Assembly: GCF_000699445.3 (NCBI RefSeq) | Contig: NC_067198.1 | Location: forward strand, 45,136,691-45,200,690 | Reading direction: 5' to 3' | DNA: 64,000 nt | DNA from: Schistosoma haematobium | Lineage: Eukaryota > Platyhelminthes > Trematoda > Strigeidida > Schistosomatidae | Shown here: positions 12,637 through 24,524 of the stretch, piece after piece | Layout: the number at the start of each line of letters is the position of its first letter | How positions within the stretch are numbered: position 1 is the first letter of the stretch | Made by a program: the position numbers and the translations under genes | Notes under the pieces: generated by a model | Told to the model about the DNA's origin: nothing | Seen by the model: only the letters and a program-made list of their open reading frames with translations | The model's database searches: none

Positions 12637-13007
12637 CTTCTCATAGAGGCTAGCAGTAGAATCAAGGACGCGCGTTTCGTCCTGTCTGGGGCTCGTCGGC
12701 TGGATGTACCTGTATCTCAGAGTTGATGTCCACTCTGGGACTCGAACCCAGTACCATTAGCTTCAAACGCCATCGCGTTATCCACTCAGCTACTGAGTCC
12801 TGATAGCCACTTGCTTGTGCAATGGGGTGAATTTGAATTCACTTGGTATTGTTTGGCTTGCTTACAAATAACTTGTGAATTAAGGTAATATCGAGGCATA
12901 CGCACAGTATGCACATATGCCAATAACAGACTGATCAATTCCAGTCTTAAACCTCAATGAGAAGATACAAACCAAACAATACCAAGTGAATTCATCTTCT
13001 CATAGTT
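12637..13007 (+). mobile_element. Family 1 (SM-alpha type) insertion with inverted 5' segment and 10-bp target duplication
   Basis: CTTCTCATAG occurs at 12637-12646 and 12998-13007. Between them 12647-12855 reads on the minus strand as a 3'-end piece joined to a new unit's 5' end, head (GAGTGGATAACGCGATGG, box B GGGTTCGAGTCC) and ribozyme. 12856-12997 continues on the plus strand from just downstream of the ribozyme to the complete 3' end ACCAAGTGAATTC. The ribozyme core is CCGACGA instead of CTGACGA, so probably inactive. Confidence 0.8.
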
Positions 13008-13134
13008 TATCATTTAGTTAGATATAAGTTTCTAAGGGTAACATTCAATATTTATTGTTGTTTTATGGTATTAACAGTGGAAATACTACTGATGATCATT
13101 GTATAAAATAACTTCAACTATATCAGTTAGTTTT

Positions 13135-13210
13135 TGTTCTATGAGCTGGATGGTTTGGTCTTGGAGCTTTCATCGTTCTTCTGAGCGACATCATCAGCAC
13201 AAACTTCAGA
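13135..13210. repeat. Foldback element fragment
   Basis: One arm of the foldback family: GAGCTGGATGGTTTGGTC, GAGCTTTCATCGTTC and GACATCATCAGCAC. Confidence 0.6.
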
Positions 13211-13559
13211 TAGAAGTAAATTGTATTGAAAAACAATTAGAATAGGTATTGTTTATTCACTGTTTAATGAGGAAACGAAAGAATAATTGTAAAATATATT
13301 AGATTATTTAAAACTATCTCACTATTTCTAATTATTCCAAACTTATTTAATCTTTCAGTCATTTTTCTTTCCTTAGAAGTATTGATATTGTACAGAGAGA
13401 AATGAATTTGCATCAAATTGTTGATAGCGATATGTAGACTCTACTCAAACACACCTATACACGGACACAAACGCACAAATATAACACAAGATATATAACG
13501 ATTAGAACTTAACTGAACATACATACAGAACAAATTAAGATATTGTGGAGGAGTTTCAT

Positions 13560-13860
13560 TTTCTGTACTGAATTGCTTATTCGTGGAGATTTCATGATTC
13601 TTCCGGACAACTTTATCATCAGTATAAACTTCAAGCAGAAGTAGGCTAGTCAAATTTCTCCCTATATGGATGACAGCTTGTTCTATTGACCTTGGTCTTG
13701 ATTGGTTGTTATTGTTCCATGTCTTATCACTGACAATGTTAATGTCTACATAACAAGCTGGCAGTCATATAGAGAGAAATTCGAATAGTGCCTTTCTATT
13801 TAAAGTTTATGCTAACGAATAGGTTGTCCACAAGAATAATGAAAGCCTCATAGTTAAGTA
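13560..13860. mobile_element. Degenerate foldback element
   Basis: Diverged inverted arms: ACAACTTTATCATCAGTATAAACTT at the left and AAGTTTATGCTAACGAATAGGTTGT at the right. Between them is an inner inverted pair with CTCCCTATATGGATGACAGC and GCTGGCAGTCATATAGAGAG. Same family as 59361-59586. Confidence 0.55.
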
Positions 13861-14049
13861 ATACATCTTAAAGAGTGAAACTATTAGTCATCAACTGGAG
13901 TTATAAGTCTTCCTTCAATCACATTAAAATCGACAGTTAGATTATGCAAAATAAATGATCAAATATTAGGAAAAGGAAAATTTTTGTTCAACAGATTGCC
14001 ATTCACTATAAACTGTACAGAAATCATAATATTGTACAATCTTCTACTG

Positions 14050-14420
14050 TCAAAGTTATAGCTATCATAGACATTGTCATCATGATCCGATGTGTGCTGG
14101 TAAAAGTAAATATGATTAGCCACTGATCGTAAACTGCCATAGTTAGCTTACTGACTACTGAACTTATGAATTCCTTCCTATCATTGGTTTCTATTCCGAA
14201 CTCACTAAGTGTAATCTGCTTGTAACTGTATTGAATAAAGTAATGTTTAGCCTATACCCTAGTTTTCTATATTTGGCAGTGAATATTTTACCTGGTACAA
14301 TAGGATTCAGTCTGTATAGAGCGTATCGATTGAGTATCCAGTCTAGTAGTAGTATAATCTTGGTCATCGGTCGTATTACCGTATTTTAGTAGTATATCAT
14401 GGTAAAATGAAAATATTTTT
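14050..14420. repeat. Interspersed repeat, paralogue of 2930-3210
   Basis: Diverged copy of the block at 2930-3210. No ends or coding capacity recognised. Confidence 0.45.
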
Positions 14421-14979
14421 GTTTTGCATTTAGATCACCTTTATTACCATTCAGCTTAAATGATCCTTAATTTTTAATATAGAAACACAAGATAACTAAA
14501 AATAGTTTCGTGTATTTTTGAGAAAACAAAACAAATATCTAACTATTTCACTTTAGATTACCGTTATTACCATATATGCCGCTACTCTTATGGGATGATC
14601 ATAATGTACTCATTGATTATATTTATTACAATGGATAACAAAAACACTGTCGATTCTTTTATTGAAAATTTAACAAACAGTACAAACGCATATGTACCAT
14701 TCATTTTTGCATTCATTGAGTTGGATACTTTAGAATAAATATTGTAAACAACGTTATCAGGCAAAAACGATGAAAATAGAAGCAAACTAATGAAGATAAT
14801 TTATAGTTCAAGTGAATCATCTCGATGTTATTGTGTCAGCTAAGTTCGATGGTTTAATTATGAAGATTTCGTTGTTGTTCTGAATAACACTGACATTGTT
14901 TAATTTATGCATATGTGAAATTTGTATTGATCATGAAATATAACTGGGTTCGAACCCCGTTTGGTGAGATCGTGGATGC

Positions 14980-15025
14980 GCACTGCTGAGGAGTCCCACA
15001 ATACGACGAAACGGCCGTCCAGTGC
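14980..15025 (+). ncRNA. Hammerhead ribozyme (family 2), nearly intact
   Basis: GCACTG/CAGTGC stem I, core CTGAGGA, GAAA, self-complementary ACGGCCGT stem III, and GTC cleavage site are all present. Stem II is weakened to three pairs because GGAC became CGAC. Confidence 0.7.
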
Positions 15026-15386
15026 TTCAAGGTTTTCCATGATGGTCTAGCTTCAATTAAATCATGATTTTAACTGTTGGAATTACTAAAATCTCCAGAT
15101 AATCCCATCTGATGCTAATCAACATATGCTCACTAGAGACTGGCTTCAAGATGTATATCCTGGAGTTCTAATGAGAAGTAGTGACCAGTGGAGTTCAACC
15201 GGGTCTAATATGAGATAGTAACTCACTGATGACAATGGTGGATGTGTCACTCAATTTTGTGGATTATTTGAAGTTATACATTAACATCGTTGGATGCCAG
15301 CCGGCTCAGTGGTCTAGAGGTTAAGCGCTCGCGTATGAGTCTGATATGTCGTGCGTTCGAGTACCACGAGGCGGGATCTTGTATGC

Positions 15387-15432
15387 GCTCTTCTGAGGAG
15401 TCCCACAATAGGACGAAACGGCCGTTCAGTGC
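15387..15432 (+). ncRNA. Hammerhead ribozyme (family 2), weakened
   Basis: Core CTGAGGA and GAAA with a full stem II and III. The cleavage triplet is GTT instead of GTC, and stem I has two mismatches (GCTCTT against CAGTGC). Activity doubtful. Confidence 0.5.
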
Positions 15433-16284
15433 TTCAAGGTTTTCCATGGTGGTCTAGCTTCAATTGACTCATGATCTCAACTGAGATAAATTTTAATTGA
15501 AGAAAACATTGATAATATTGTCCAGGATAACAGTGAAGGTCCAACAGCTCAATCATTTAGCTGAAACATTTTTAACAGAATCTAGAGGAGAGAGTTGTTA
15601 CAATGTCTCTATACGTAATTTACATCTGGTTAACTGTAATCACAAAATGGTGTTATCATCCTTGTCTGCGTTTTTTTTATCAGCCGTAAACTAATTCATG
15701 ACTGCATAATTAATTGCTCTTTTTCTAATTAATTTAAATATAAAGTTCATTTTGGGGCATTTACTGATTATTGAGTGATTCGGAGGCAAAGTTTTTAAAA
15801 ATCTTATGATCACTTGTGCTGAATTCGATTATTTTTGGCTTATTTTGAGTAAACTGTAAGAAGCGAAAGTAATTTTTACACTAAACAATAAATATATTGA
15901 CGAGCTATCTCTTTACGGAATCTGGGTAGATCGTATCAAACTCAAAAATAATCTAATTAAAAAAAGGTAACATCAATCTATGAAGTTATCAATTGTTGAA
16001 CTGAGCCGTATTGGAAGATTCACACTACTAGTTTCACACAACAATTGTAATTAGTTATTGTAGACGTTTAGTAAGAAATGTCCATATTATTATTACAAAA
16101 ATTGAAAGCTTCATACCTATTGAGTTCAACCAGCTATCACTCATAAAAAGAAGATAAAGTGACCAAGTTTGACTTAGAATTTTTAAAAAATATAGCGTTG
16201 CTAAGTAAAACTTGGTAACCATACAAGAAAAAGAATAAATTTATTATAGGGTTTTAATACCATTGAACTGACGTTACAACTCCA

Positions 16285-16342
16285 CCTGGGGTTAGCGACC
16301 CCATCCCGTAGAAAACTAACTCGATAAAAAAAACGCTAACCA
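16285..16342 (-). mobile_element. Orphan RTE-associated 5' module
   Basis: Minus-strand CTGGTTAGCGTTTTTTTT, AGTTTTCTACGGGATGGGGT and GCTAACCCC, the same module found upstream of RTE sequence at 40047-40165. It lies 124 bp downstream of a sortilin exon. Confidence 0.6.
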
Positions 16343-16465
16343 GAAGAAAAATTATTCAAGTAAGAACTGACGTTACACTTTAAATGATGAAAGGTTGTTC
16401 AGTATCTATTGTTATTGGTTAAGTTGAAAAACTTTTAAATAATATATGTATACATAATTACTTAC

Positions 16466-16577
16466 AGAGAATCTTTTTTCAATCGTTTAAATTGTTCACG
16501 AACACCAAGTAAACAACCGTCTTTACCACCTTCATTAGATGAGTGCGGTATCCAAGTTTCATAGTCATCCGATGTGC
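16466..16577 (-). CDS. SORT1: Sortilin-like receptor, start of the 10CC module
   Basis: 112 nt. The first two bases complete the Cys codon left open by the exon ending at 29918, giving C-TSDDYETWIPHSSNEG. This aligns with sortilin CEEKDYTIWLAHSTD. It continues DGCLLGVREQFKRLKKDS, matching DGCILGYKEQFLRLRKSS. The Cys residues belong to the 10CC region, which packs under the propeller. Acceptor TTTTGTAG ends at 16578; donor GTAAGT is at 16465-16460. The exon ends with two bases of a Leu codon finished in the exon at 3885. The 13.3-kb upstream intron is packed with repeats. Confidence 0.95.
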
Positions 16578-17149
16578 CTACAAAACACAGGAATTTTATT
16601 AAATAAATGTATAAAAATTGAAACTAGTACAGTTTATTTCTGTACTCAAAATGCATTAAAATCATTTCTTTTTTTTTGATGATTTAATATTGATTCAAAA
16701 TAGTAGTTGCCTTTTCAAATTTGGTTATGTTGAAATTCACTGATATGTTGTCAAATATCTATAAGTCTTGCTGACTTCCTGTACACAAACCGCTGAGACA
16801 ATTAAAAGACACAAAAATTCTAACAGGATACAATTAGATGTATCGATTATGATCGATGAAATAAGCTAACTTGATCATTTGTAAAATATAGTGTTGGCGA
16901 ATGCTATGAAAACCATAAGATTCAGAATAGTAATACATTGATAAAAACAAACAGTTAGTTAAGAAAAACAAAACGAATAAAAAGTTTGAAATATCACATA
17001 ACGATCATTAAATTGGATCTTCAGGAGAAAGTTAAAAGTGGATCCAATATATACCATTGTCTAACATTAATAAAATCTTCGGGAATTGATGTCACAATTA
17101 CTGTCTATTGTTTTTTCATCTGTCTTAATAAAAGTCAGACATAAACCAT

Positions 17150-17355
17150 TTTTTTATTGAGATCATGAAACGATTGATGTTAGACCACCATTGAAGACCT
17201 GGAAGTACTGGACGACCGTTTCGTCCTATTGTGGGACTCCTCAGCAGTGCGCATTCACGATCCCGCTCGCGGGATTCGAACCCAGGGCCTTCGGTCTGAC
17301 ATCAATTGGTTCATGATCTCAATCAAAAACGTAACAATCTCCACAACTCATATAC
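17150..17355 (-). mobile_element. Family 2 composite with inverted arm
   Basis: Left part reads on the minus strand: tail from TTGAGATCATGAAAC, ribozyme (17205-17250) and the 3' part of the head with box B GGGTTCGAATCC. At about 17298 it switches to a plus-strand tail (GACATCAATTGGTTCATGAT to CATATACTGATAA). No exact target duplication seen. Confidence 0.75.
17205..17250 (-). ncRNA. Hammerhead ribozyme (family 2), core intact, sense to sortilin
   Basis: On the minus strand: GCACTG, CTGAGGA, GTCC/GGAC stem II, GAAA, ACGGTCGT stem III (one G-U pair), GTC cleavage site, and CAGTAC. Stem I has one outer mismatch. It lies in the sense orientation of the sortilin intron, 573 nt upstream of the 16577 exon border. 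Confidence 0.75.
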
Positions 17356-17654
17356 TGATAATAAATAATTTTGTCTATCATTAATAATAATAGTATGTTT
17401 CATATTTGGCACTACTTTACATGTCAATCATTAAATTTGTAAATAGTTATTCAGTAAATAATTGATAATGGAAATAGTAATTGGAATATATATACACATA
17501 TACTGTATATTTTGTTTAATATTTTAATCTTTTCTTTTTTTGTTTACCAAATACATTTATACTTTCTGAAAAAAATTAAAATTCAACATTGATTGTAGTT
17601 ATGCTATCAATTTACATTCTTTGGATTTGAACGCAAATTGAATATTGTGTATAC

Positions 17655-18095
17655 GATTCCCTGGTATGCTTGAGGGTGGGGAGAGTTAGCGCTCCCTCTC
17701 AAAATGATCTCATATGGTCACGGGTGTACAGCCACTGACACAGAAGTCCTATTCACTGCCTTCTCGCGGTGGACGCGTTCTTTACGAAATTGAGAGGATG
17801 AGAAGTGAATGTCCGGCGCTTTAACTGGCTCGGTGGATATGGAGGATTCACCTAGGTAGGCTGGACAATCGTGATTCCAAACCAATGGTTCACATGGGCT
17901 TCAGGATCCTGAAGGAACAATTGGGGTATGAACCTATTGCTGGTCACCGGCTACCATTGGACTGCATCTCCTGACGTTGCTCCACTGCCTTGTGGATCAG
18001 ACCTCTAAGTCGAAGGCTTCGGGTGTGACCCCTAAGGAAACCAACTACTTCGACCAAGATACCTGGACAATATCACAGCCCACTCACAAATCAAG
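17655..18095 (+). mobile_element. LINE-3-like 3' region
   Basis: Contains GGTGGGGAGAGTTAGC, TTTACGAAATTGAGAGGATG, CTGGTCACCGGCTACCATTG, and GGTGTGACCCC. The same blocks recur at 47810, 19872 (minus), 53490 (minus) and 53065. Copies that reach the end finish in (AAAT)n after CTTGTACCAATG, which suggests a non-LTR 3' UTR. Confidence 0.6.
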
Positions 18096-18649
18096 TATGT
18101 GTGTTGGTAAGATTATTATAATAACTAAATTCATCTCAAATACAAGTTTGTGCATAAACCATTTAAACTAGGCATACTTTAATTGTGTATTATTGATAGT
18201 CTAAAGTGAGGCAACCATAAACACAGAATATTACAATGTCAAGATGATTAACATTGGCATTAAATGTTGGTACCACTGGATCTCGACGTTTTTAAACTTA
18301 GTAGACATTGTTGAATAAGACTATATTCAAGTGCCTATAATACATATATCATCATCTAAAACGACAAAGGATCATAGATGCATCAAATAATTTACTATTT
18401 TTACCAATTACTCTACGCCTAACCTCAGTATATAGCACAATTGACTGCATATAAGAAATTCTTTAAGGATATTTTCCAATCCAAATTAACTACTTATATT
18501 TTTTTGAATAAAATGTCATGTTCCAAGGGTGTGAAGTGCTCCAGAGAGGGTTGTTGGACAGTTGTCTCCTTTTCTCACGAAGGCGTATATGTGAATTTTT
18601 TTTAAGTAGAGGTAGAATATGAACATATTAGCTATAAGGTGAAGTAGTT

Positions 18650-18960
18650 CGATTTTGGTTTCATAATGAATAATCAGTGATCCCACCATTTGATATAGAA
18701 ACCTCGCTGAGACTATAATTTATGGATGACCATTGAGTGATAAAGTGACCCTAAGAAATTTCAACCACTTACTTGGGTCAAAGGAAAGTTATAAATTACT
18801 GTGAGGAATTAAGATAAGGATTCAGAGTTAGGAGCTGGGTTTAGGGTTTTCATCACGAATTGACATCACTTAAAATGCCAAAATGATATTTACACGTATG
18901 AATGAAAGAATTTCGCACCAAAATGCAAGACTTGCTATCTTGAACTTCATTAGTTTGTCC
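18650..18960. repeat. Interspersed repeat, paralogue of 49555-49800
   Basis: Shares GTGAGGAATTA, GGTTTTCAT and GAATTT-GC-CCAAAATG blocks in order with 49690-49800. At 49801 that copy continues directly into RTE coding sequence, so this may be RTE-linked. Confidence 0.4.
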
Positions 18961-19871
18961 ATGAGTTACAGTCCCATTAAAAATTCTTTGAAGACAACTT
19001 ATTTCATAAATCTTTGGAACTGAAGGAAACATAAATAGATTTAATGACACCCAAGTCAACTGAATTCACTGTGTTATTGATAGATAAATTTAGAAATAGT
19101 AGTGCTCAAATGATAAGTCCATTAATTTAAATGCTAGATCACTCTAACTGATGTACATAGGAAGCGTGTTGAGACGGTCAAACTACTGCTCGTTATACTA
19201 TGTGAAACTTATTTGAATAAAGTGAATTATTAGAATGTTGATGATTTTATGTGATTTCAGGTAGTCTGCAAGAAATCGTACTCCAACCAGCTTTCGTGTT
19301 AGTTGGCCAGGAGGGGGTACCTACAGTCTTGAGAGAACTGGCAGTTCTAGTGAGATTTAATCACACGTCATGCGGCCATACATTCTGAGATAAAATCAGT
19401 GGGCTATCCGGCCTAGAACTACTATCCTACAATAATTAAATTTTTATAAGTGACTAATAACTATTATCAACGTTGACTTATTCATACTAGAATTCACTTA
19501 CGAACTCAAATAATATGATTCGATTGGCAATAAGCATTAGATGAAGGTAATAGTGTTTACTATCCATATTAGAGTTCTTTTCCATAATCATTATTACTGT
19601 TACCACCTCTAACAATTTGTGATCTAACCTGAAAATGTTTATCTCCCTATCATGGTTAGATTGCAAACTGATTGACGTCAAAAATGTTTATCATTGAAGG
19701 AAAACAAATGGTCTAAATAGTTTACTGTTAGTACTTTGTAAGAGTCACTGATGCGTACTACTGAAAAGTGCTACACTTTTATTTTCAAATGAACCTTAAC
19801 CACAGTTATATAGTTTTTTTCTCAGTGTGAATTTTCCAGTATTTCTAGTAAATAATGTCATTTCATTTTGT

Positions 19872-20180
19872 TTGTGTGTGGGCTGTGATACTGCCCGAGT
19901 GCCCAGACCGAAGCAGGTGGTTTTCTTACGGAGTCACATCCGGGAGCCTTTGACCTGAAGGTTTGATCCACAAGGCAGTAGAGCATCGTGAGGATGTCCA
20001 GTCCCATGGTAACCGGTGACCAACAATTAGTTCATTCGCTTTTCGTCCTTTCAATTTTGTAAAGGACACGTCCGCCGCCAGAAGGCAGTGAATAGGACTT
20101 ACCTGTCAATGACTGTATATTCGTGACCATGCGATATCATTTCGAGAGGGAGAGCTGACTCTCTCCACCCTCGGCTGTAC
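19872..20180 (-). mobile_element. LINE-3-like 3' region
   Basis: Minus-strand copy: GAGAGGGAGAGCTGAC and TACTGCCCGAGTGCCC on the plus strand correspond to the blocks at 17655-18095 inverted. Internally truncated. Confidence 0.6.
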
Positions 20181-20730
20181 CGGAGCATTTGAGGAGCATA
20201 ATTTAAACAGAGGAAATTTATATTAAAATTGGCTAGATGCAAGTTTATAGGTATCAATGTCAAGGTTGCATTTGATAGTTTTAAAATTGTATTTCTGACG
20301 TTTCGTGACTTCATGTAAGTCACTTCTTTAGGGCAAATAAACTCTGAAATAGTGAATTACATTAGGTCATTAAACGCCAGAAATACAAATTTTCTATTCA
20401 TTAGGATATAACATGAAATATACCTATTACCAATTAAAATAATTCGACAAAAACTACAAAGTAGCTGTTCAGGTCTACTATGGGATTCCTTAACATTAAG
20501 TACCCAACCAAAGATTAAGCCAAGAAATTTCAGGTCTAACAGTGAGAACATTACGATTATACCAACAATAATGGATAATGTAATAAAATTATGTAGCTGA
20601 AAGAATTCAACAAGTCTAAATATATAATTGAAAAATACGTATATAAAATTAACTAAAATTAACCGCTAAACCTTTTGAGTACAGGTTAAACTGGTTATGA
20701 AGTCATGAGTGTACACTATAGTTAATGGGT

Positions 20731-21195
20731 GTCCTATCATGTCAGACAGGTCGGTTGAAGAGCGGTAAAACTAAAAGCAACAAACCAAAAGTCTGAAGGC
20801 GAAATCGTACTGCTGACTGTACAGAAGTGTGACGGCAGTAAAGTGTTTCCTTCAGTCAACCAACATAACAGCGATGCTACCTCCCACAAAGAGGGGTGGG
20901 GTTAGAAAAGGTCGACCCTAAAGATGAACAACTCGCCTTATCCCATCGACTTCCGTCTCCGGCGTTAACGTCTCAACAAGTACGGGGCTAACACAAAAGT
21001 TACCCATGAAAAGGTCGTATGTGACCGACCTCAAGCAGCTATCCCTTGGGCACTGTGGTCACGCTCTCAGGTCACTAAGACCACCCTTAATCCAAACTTC
21101 CTTTTAAGGTACCTCCAGAAAGACCCTTCCACGGTGTGGGCACCCGGAAAGTGATAACCGCCCTCAAAACTCTAACAGCACTCAAGACCACTGAC
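20731..21195 (+). mobile_element. GC-element, copy 2 (5' truncated)
   Basis: Begins CCTATCATGTCAGACAGG, then GAGCGGTAAAACTAAAAGC, GGTTAGAAAAGGTCGACCC and CTCTAACAGCACTC. Colinear with 57984-58670 but lacks its first 90 bp and its 3' end. It abuts the left arm of the 706-bp inverted repeat. Confidence 0.65.
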
Positions 21196-21245
21196 TACGA
21201 TAAAACATTTGCTTTTTTTCCATAATTTATGTTCAAATTACGGAT

Positions 21246-21951
21246 TAATGCGTCAGCCTTAATTGACATTAATTAAACAGTGACTTATGAAACTACTTGA
21301 CTAATAAACAATAATAACCTGAAACTAGATTTGAACTTCAGATCTGTTGTTTAAATTTGATCCATTAAAAGACTAAACACCGCATACTATTCCATAAACA
21401 TTAACATTATAATGAAAATCTTAATACAAATAACTAACAACTAGATCATTAATCATACGCATCATAAATATTATAATCAAATTCATTTGTTTCCCTCTCT
21501 ACAACTAGATATACAATGTCTAGTCAATTATTCAAATACACACACACACACACACGCATTCAATTTTACTTCAAATTCAATTAATTACATTCATTAAGGT
21601 CGATCAACAATGTTCTAACGGAATCAATCCATACCAGTGGTAAAGCTATACATACATCAATACAAATGATCTCAAACTAGAACATTCCATTTTCATCATT
21701 CATTATTCTAGGAATGTCTTTTACTCTCTCTCACTCACTCACTCACTGTCTGTTCCTGTCTCCTACTTACTTGCCTTATACAAATGGAATTATTTTACAA
21801 TTCTGAATATTCAATCATATGACAGATGATATACAGTTCATTTATTCATCAATGCTATAATTAACTTAATCAGCAAATGAACAAATGTTGTACCATAGAA
21901 TTCATAACAAATCACATTCTACTTTAATTCATTGTAATACTACTGATAATA
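21246..21951. repeat. Left arm of a 706-bp inverted repeat
   Basis: Almost perfect reverse complement of 26990-27694. The arm includes an (AC)9 run near 21538-21555 and a (TCAC)n run near 21729-21747. Both are the same length in the other arm. No coding sequence recognised. Confidence 0.9.
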
Positions 21952-22254
21952 ATAATGAGTGAATGAATGAACGAACAAATGAAACAAAAGAATTATACAA
22001 AAAGCTTATGCCTTACAAGAAAGACTTCTATGAAGAATCTCTTTTTTGTAATTGTCTAACATGAAGATAGAAACCATTATAGACTGAACTACGTTAAACC
22101 TATATATTTGTATATATATGAACAAAAAGATCTTTCAGTGTGTTTATGCATTGATTTATGAATATATTGAGAAGGGATGTTGTGAAGTAAATAGATTGAG
22201 AGATATGAGTGAAAAAATAGCACACACAATATAATTTATTTATCTAAGCATCTT

Positions 22255-22800
22255 TCATACAAATATATGTGACTGGTTCTACGTTGTAGATGACTGACTA
22301 AACACAAGTTATTGGGGAATAATGGTAAACCAGTTGATAAGGTTGTGAACCTACATCGGCCGAGATGCCCAACCACCGGGTAGCACGGCGTGAAATGCTT
22401 ACTAGTATTGGAGACAAATGGGAAAAAGTTAGAAGCGGCCAAACCAAAACGTGACATCAATGCATAAAGTCACCAACTTCTGGTCTGAGCCATGTTGGTT
22501 AGGGTCTGTGTGACCATCGTACCCAGTGATTGTAGACTCTAGGTGACATGGCTTAGAATTGATCACAATGGCTTAAGTGTATACACTCTTTGTCTTCCGT
22601 TAAACCGTGAGATTAAATTTACTCTATACCTTTCTTTCTACGAACCAATTCTTTCTCTGTGTATCATGTCCTTATATGAAATCTTCTATAAATTTGATGT
22701 TCATTTTCTTGTGTTAATGAAGTGTGGCAGCTTGAACTAATGCATATTATGTGCCTGGTCCCATGTTATAGCTGATTGACTAACTAACTGACAGACAAAC
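22255..22800 (+). mobile_element. LINE-2 family, 3' fragments
   Basis: 22255-22310 is a short 3' end (CTACGTTGTAGATGACTGAC). 22313-22800 is a longer 3' fragment with GAGATGCCCAACCACCGG, GGCCAAACCAAAACGTGACA and a 3' UTR ending GCTGATTGACTAACTAACTGAC. Both are plus-strand and end in degenerate TGAC tails. Confidence 0.65.
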
Positions 22801-23397
22801 AATATCACTCTTTTAAAAATCATTGGGAAAATGATATTCAAGCTAATTTATCCATTCAACATAAGATATACATATATTATCTTCAACTTAAGATGATAGA
22901 TAATGTCATACATAAAGGTCATATACCCGAGGTGAACTAAGAAAAATAATTGATTTAATTAAAAAAAATTTTTTTTTAAAGAACAAACAAACACAAAGAC
23001 CCAGAATGTTAAAAGGGAAGAAAATCAATTTACCCACAACAACTCATACCATCCACATTAACTAACTAACCAGATTATATAAGTCAGTTATTTATTATTG
23101 AGGATAATCACTCTTATCATAAGGATATTTTTATTCAAAGAAGCAGAAAATCATCCTTGAAAGTAAACAAATGAATGAATGAATAAATAAATGAGTTTAA
23201 CTATTGACTAAAACTGAAAAGAATGAAATCAAAATAACTTAACAGTGAACAAAAACAACAACACACAACTTAATGAGCTGAAAAAAATACGATTTAAAGA
23301 GCTTTCATTGGTTTCTAGTAGTTTTAGTATAAAAGTATCATGTGATAAATGATTTAATGGCATGAAAACTTTAATAGATATCTTTTAGATATTATTT

Positions 23398-23605
23398 TTG
23401 ATTGAGGTCATGAACTGATTGATGTAAGACCATCATTGAAAACATGGAAACACTGGACGACCGCTTCGTCCTATTGTTGGACTGCTCAGTAGTGCGCCTT
23501 CACGATCCCTTTCGTGGGATCCGAACTCAGGGTCTTCAGTCACGCGCGTTAACGCTTATCCTCTAGACCATTGAGTTGGTATCCAACGGTGTTATTACTT
23601 GAAAA
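23398..23605 (-). repeat. Ribozyme repeat family 2, degenerate copy
   Basis: Tail, ribozyme remnant and head on the minus strand. The core is CTGAGCA and GAAA is GAAG, so inactive. Confidence 0.75.
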
Positions 23606-23712
23606 AAGTAACACTGTGAATCAAAAGTCCAGGTTTAGTACAGTAGAGATTTTTAAAAAAATTCTGATATTAGAATATAGTTGTTCATTAACCCAAAATT
23701 GAGAAGTGTAAA

Positions 23713-23865
23713 CTGTTGGATTCCAACTCAGCGGTCTAAAAATTAAGCAATCGGTAAGAGACTTGAAGGTCTTGAGTTCAATGTGTGGTGGGGTCATCGA
23801 TAGGTACAAGAAAAACTGCCTAGTGTTCATTGGTTATCAGTGGTCGTCTAACTAAAATAATGAAT
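23713..23865 (+). repeat. Ribozyme repeat family 2, highly degenerate
   Basis: Plus-strand head-like stretch (ACTCAGCGGTCTAAAAATTAAGC) and a tail-like stretch (AGTGGTCGTCTAACTAAAAT). It lies about 110 bp from the minus-strand copy at 23398-23605, head to head. Confidence 0.45.
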
Positions 23866-24039
23866 TGGCTGTAGCGGAAAAACGACACTGAATAATCATG
23901 TTTGGCTAGTTTTTAGTCGATCAAATTTTATATTTAATTGACATTAAAATTTCCGAACCGTAAACATTTATAAAACTGTCTGAAAAATAAAGCCTATGAT
24001 TGGAATGTAAGGTGACGCTAGTCAAAACCTTACGTTACA

Positions 24040-24230
24040 GACAAGCCTTATTAATGATGTGATGGTTGGAAAAAGTCGATAGAAAACCCAGGACCTAGGT
24101 TTCATGTTATCTGGCACTCGTTGTCAAGGTGTAACTGCAGTCTTGAGGAAACTGACACTTCCTGACGGATTTGATACCACATCATCCAGCTTTACAGTCA
24201 GAGACGTTACCACTGGGCTATCCAAGTTTC
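24040..24230 (-). repeat. Ribozyme repeat family 3, degenerate
   Basis: Minus-strand head GGATAGCCCAGTGGTAACG and box-B-like region, then a ribozyme remnant where CTGACGA has become ACAACGA. Tail TTCCAACCATCA. Confidence 0.7.
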
Positions 24231-24524
24231 ATTAATTTTTATCAACACTTGTCCTGTTATTAATTAAACATTTGTTTGGATTATTTTCTTTCTTGACTTG
24301 ATGATAGGACATATAGATCCGTTTGGTTTTTCTAATTAATTAGAATGCTTAGTCGATTTCAATAGGTTTACTAATTGATGATTGAAATGATGACCAAGCT
24401 GAAAAACACTTTCTAGCCTGTTTTTTTATTGCCTATATACATTATAACTTTGTCAAATCAAAAGTCTGCCTTTAATTGTTTAACAACAATAATACAAGAG
24501 ATGATAGATCATGAATATGGAAGT

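Larger units (their letters stand above)
14945..15485 (+). mobile_element. Family 2 tandem dimer
   Basis: Two units in the same orientation. The first (from GGTTCGAACC) has a ribozyme at 14980-15025 and a tail ending near 15118. It passes directly into the next unit's 5' extension (ATGCTCACTAGAGACTGG), head (15297-15375) and second ribozyme (core at 15393). The ribozyme cores are 407 bp apart. Head-to-tail hammerhead dimers are what retrozymes and hammerhead satellites show. Confidence 0.75.
3886..16465 (-). other. Sortilin intron, 12.6 kb
   Basis: Phase 2 intron between the two 10CC exons. Repeats listed separately fill roughly half. Stretches where I see nothing assignable: 4216-5071, 5841-7226 (weak LINE-2 traces near 6750-6870), 8304-9281, 9396-10130 (degenerate family 2 traces near 9840-10040), 11011-11550, 13211-13560, 14421-14944 and 15486-16284. 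Confidence 0.7.

Noticed and set aside
12721..12800. Possible tRNA genes (box A and box B present here and in many other places)
   Set aside because: The heads of the ribozyme repeats keep internal promoter boxes but lack matching acceptor stems, and they continue into ribozyme sequence. None folds as a functional tRNA.
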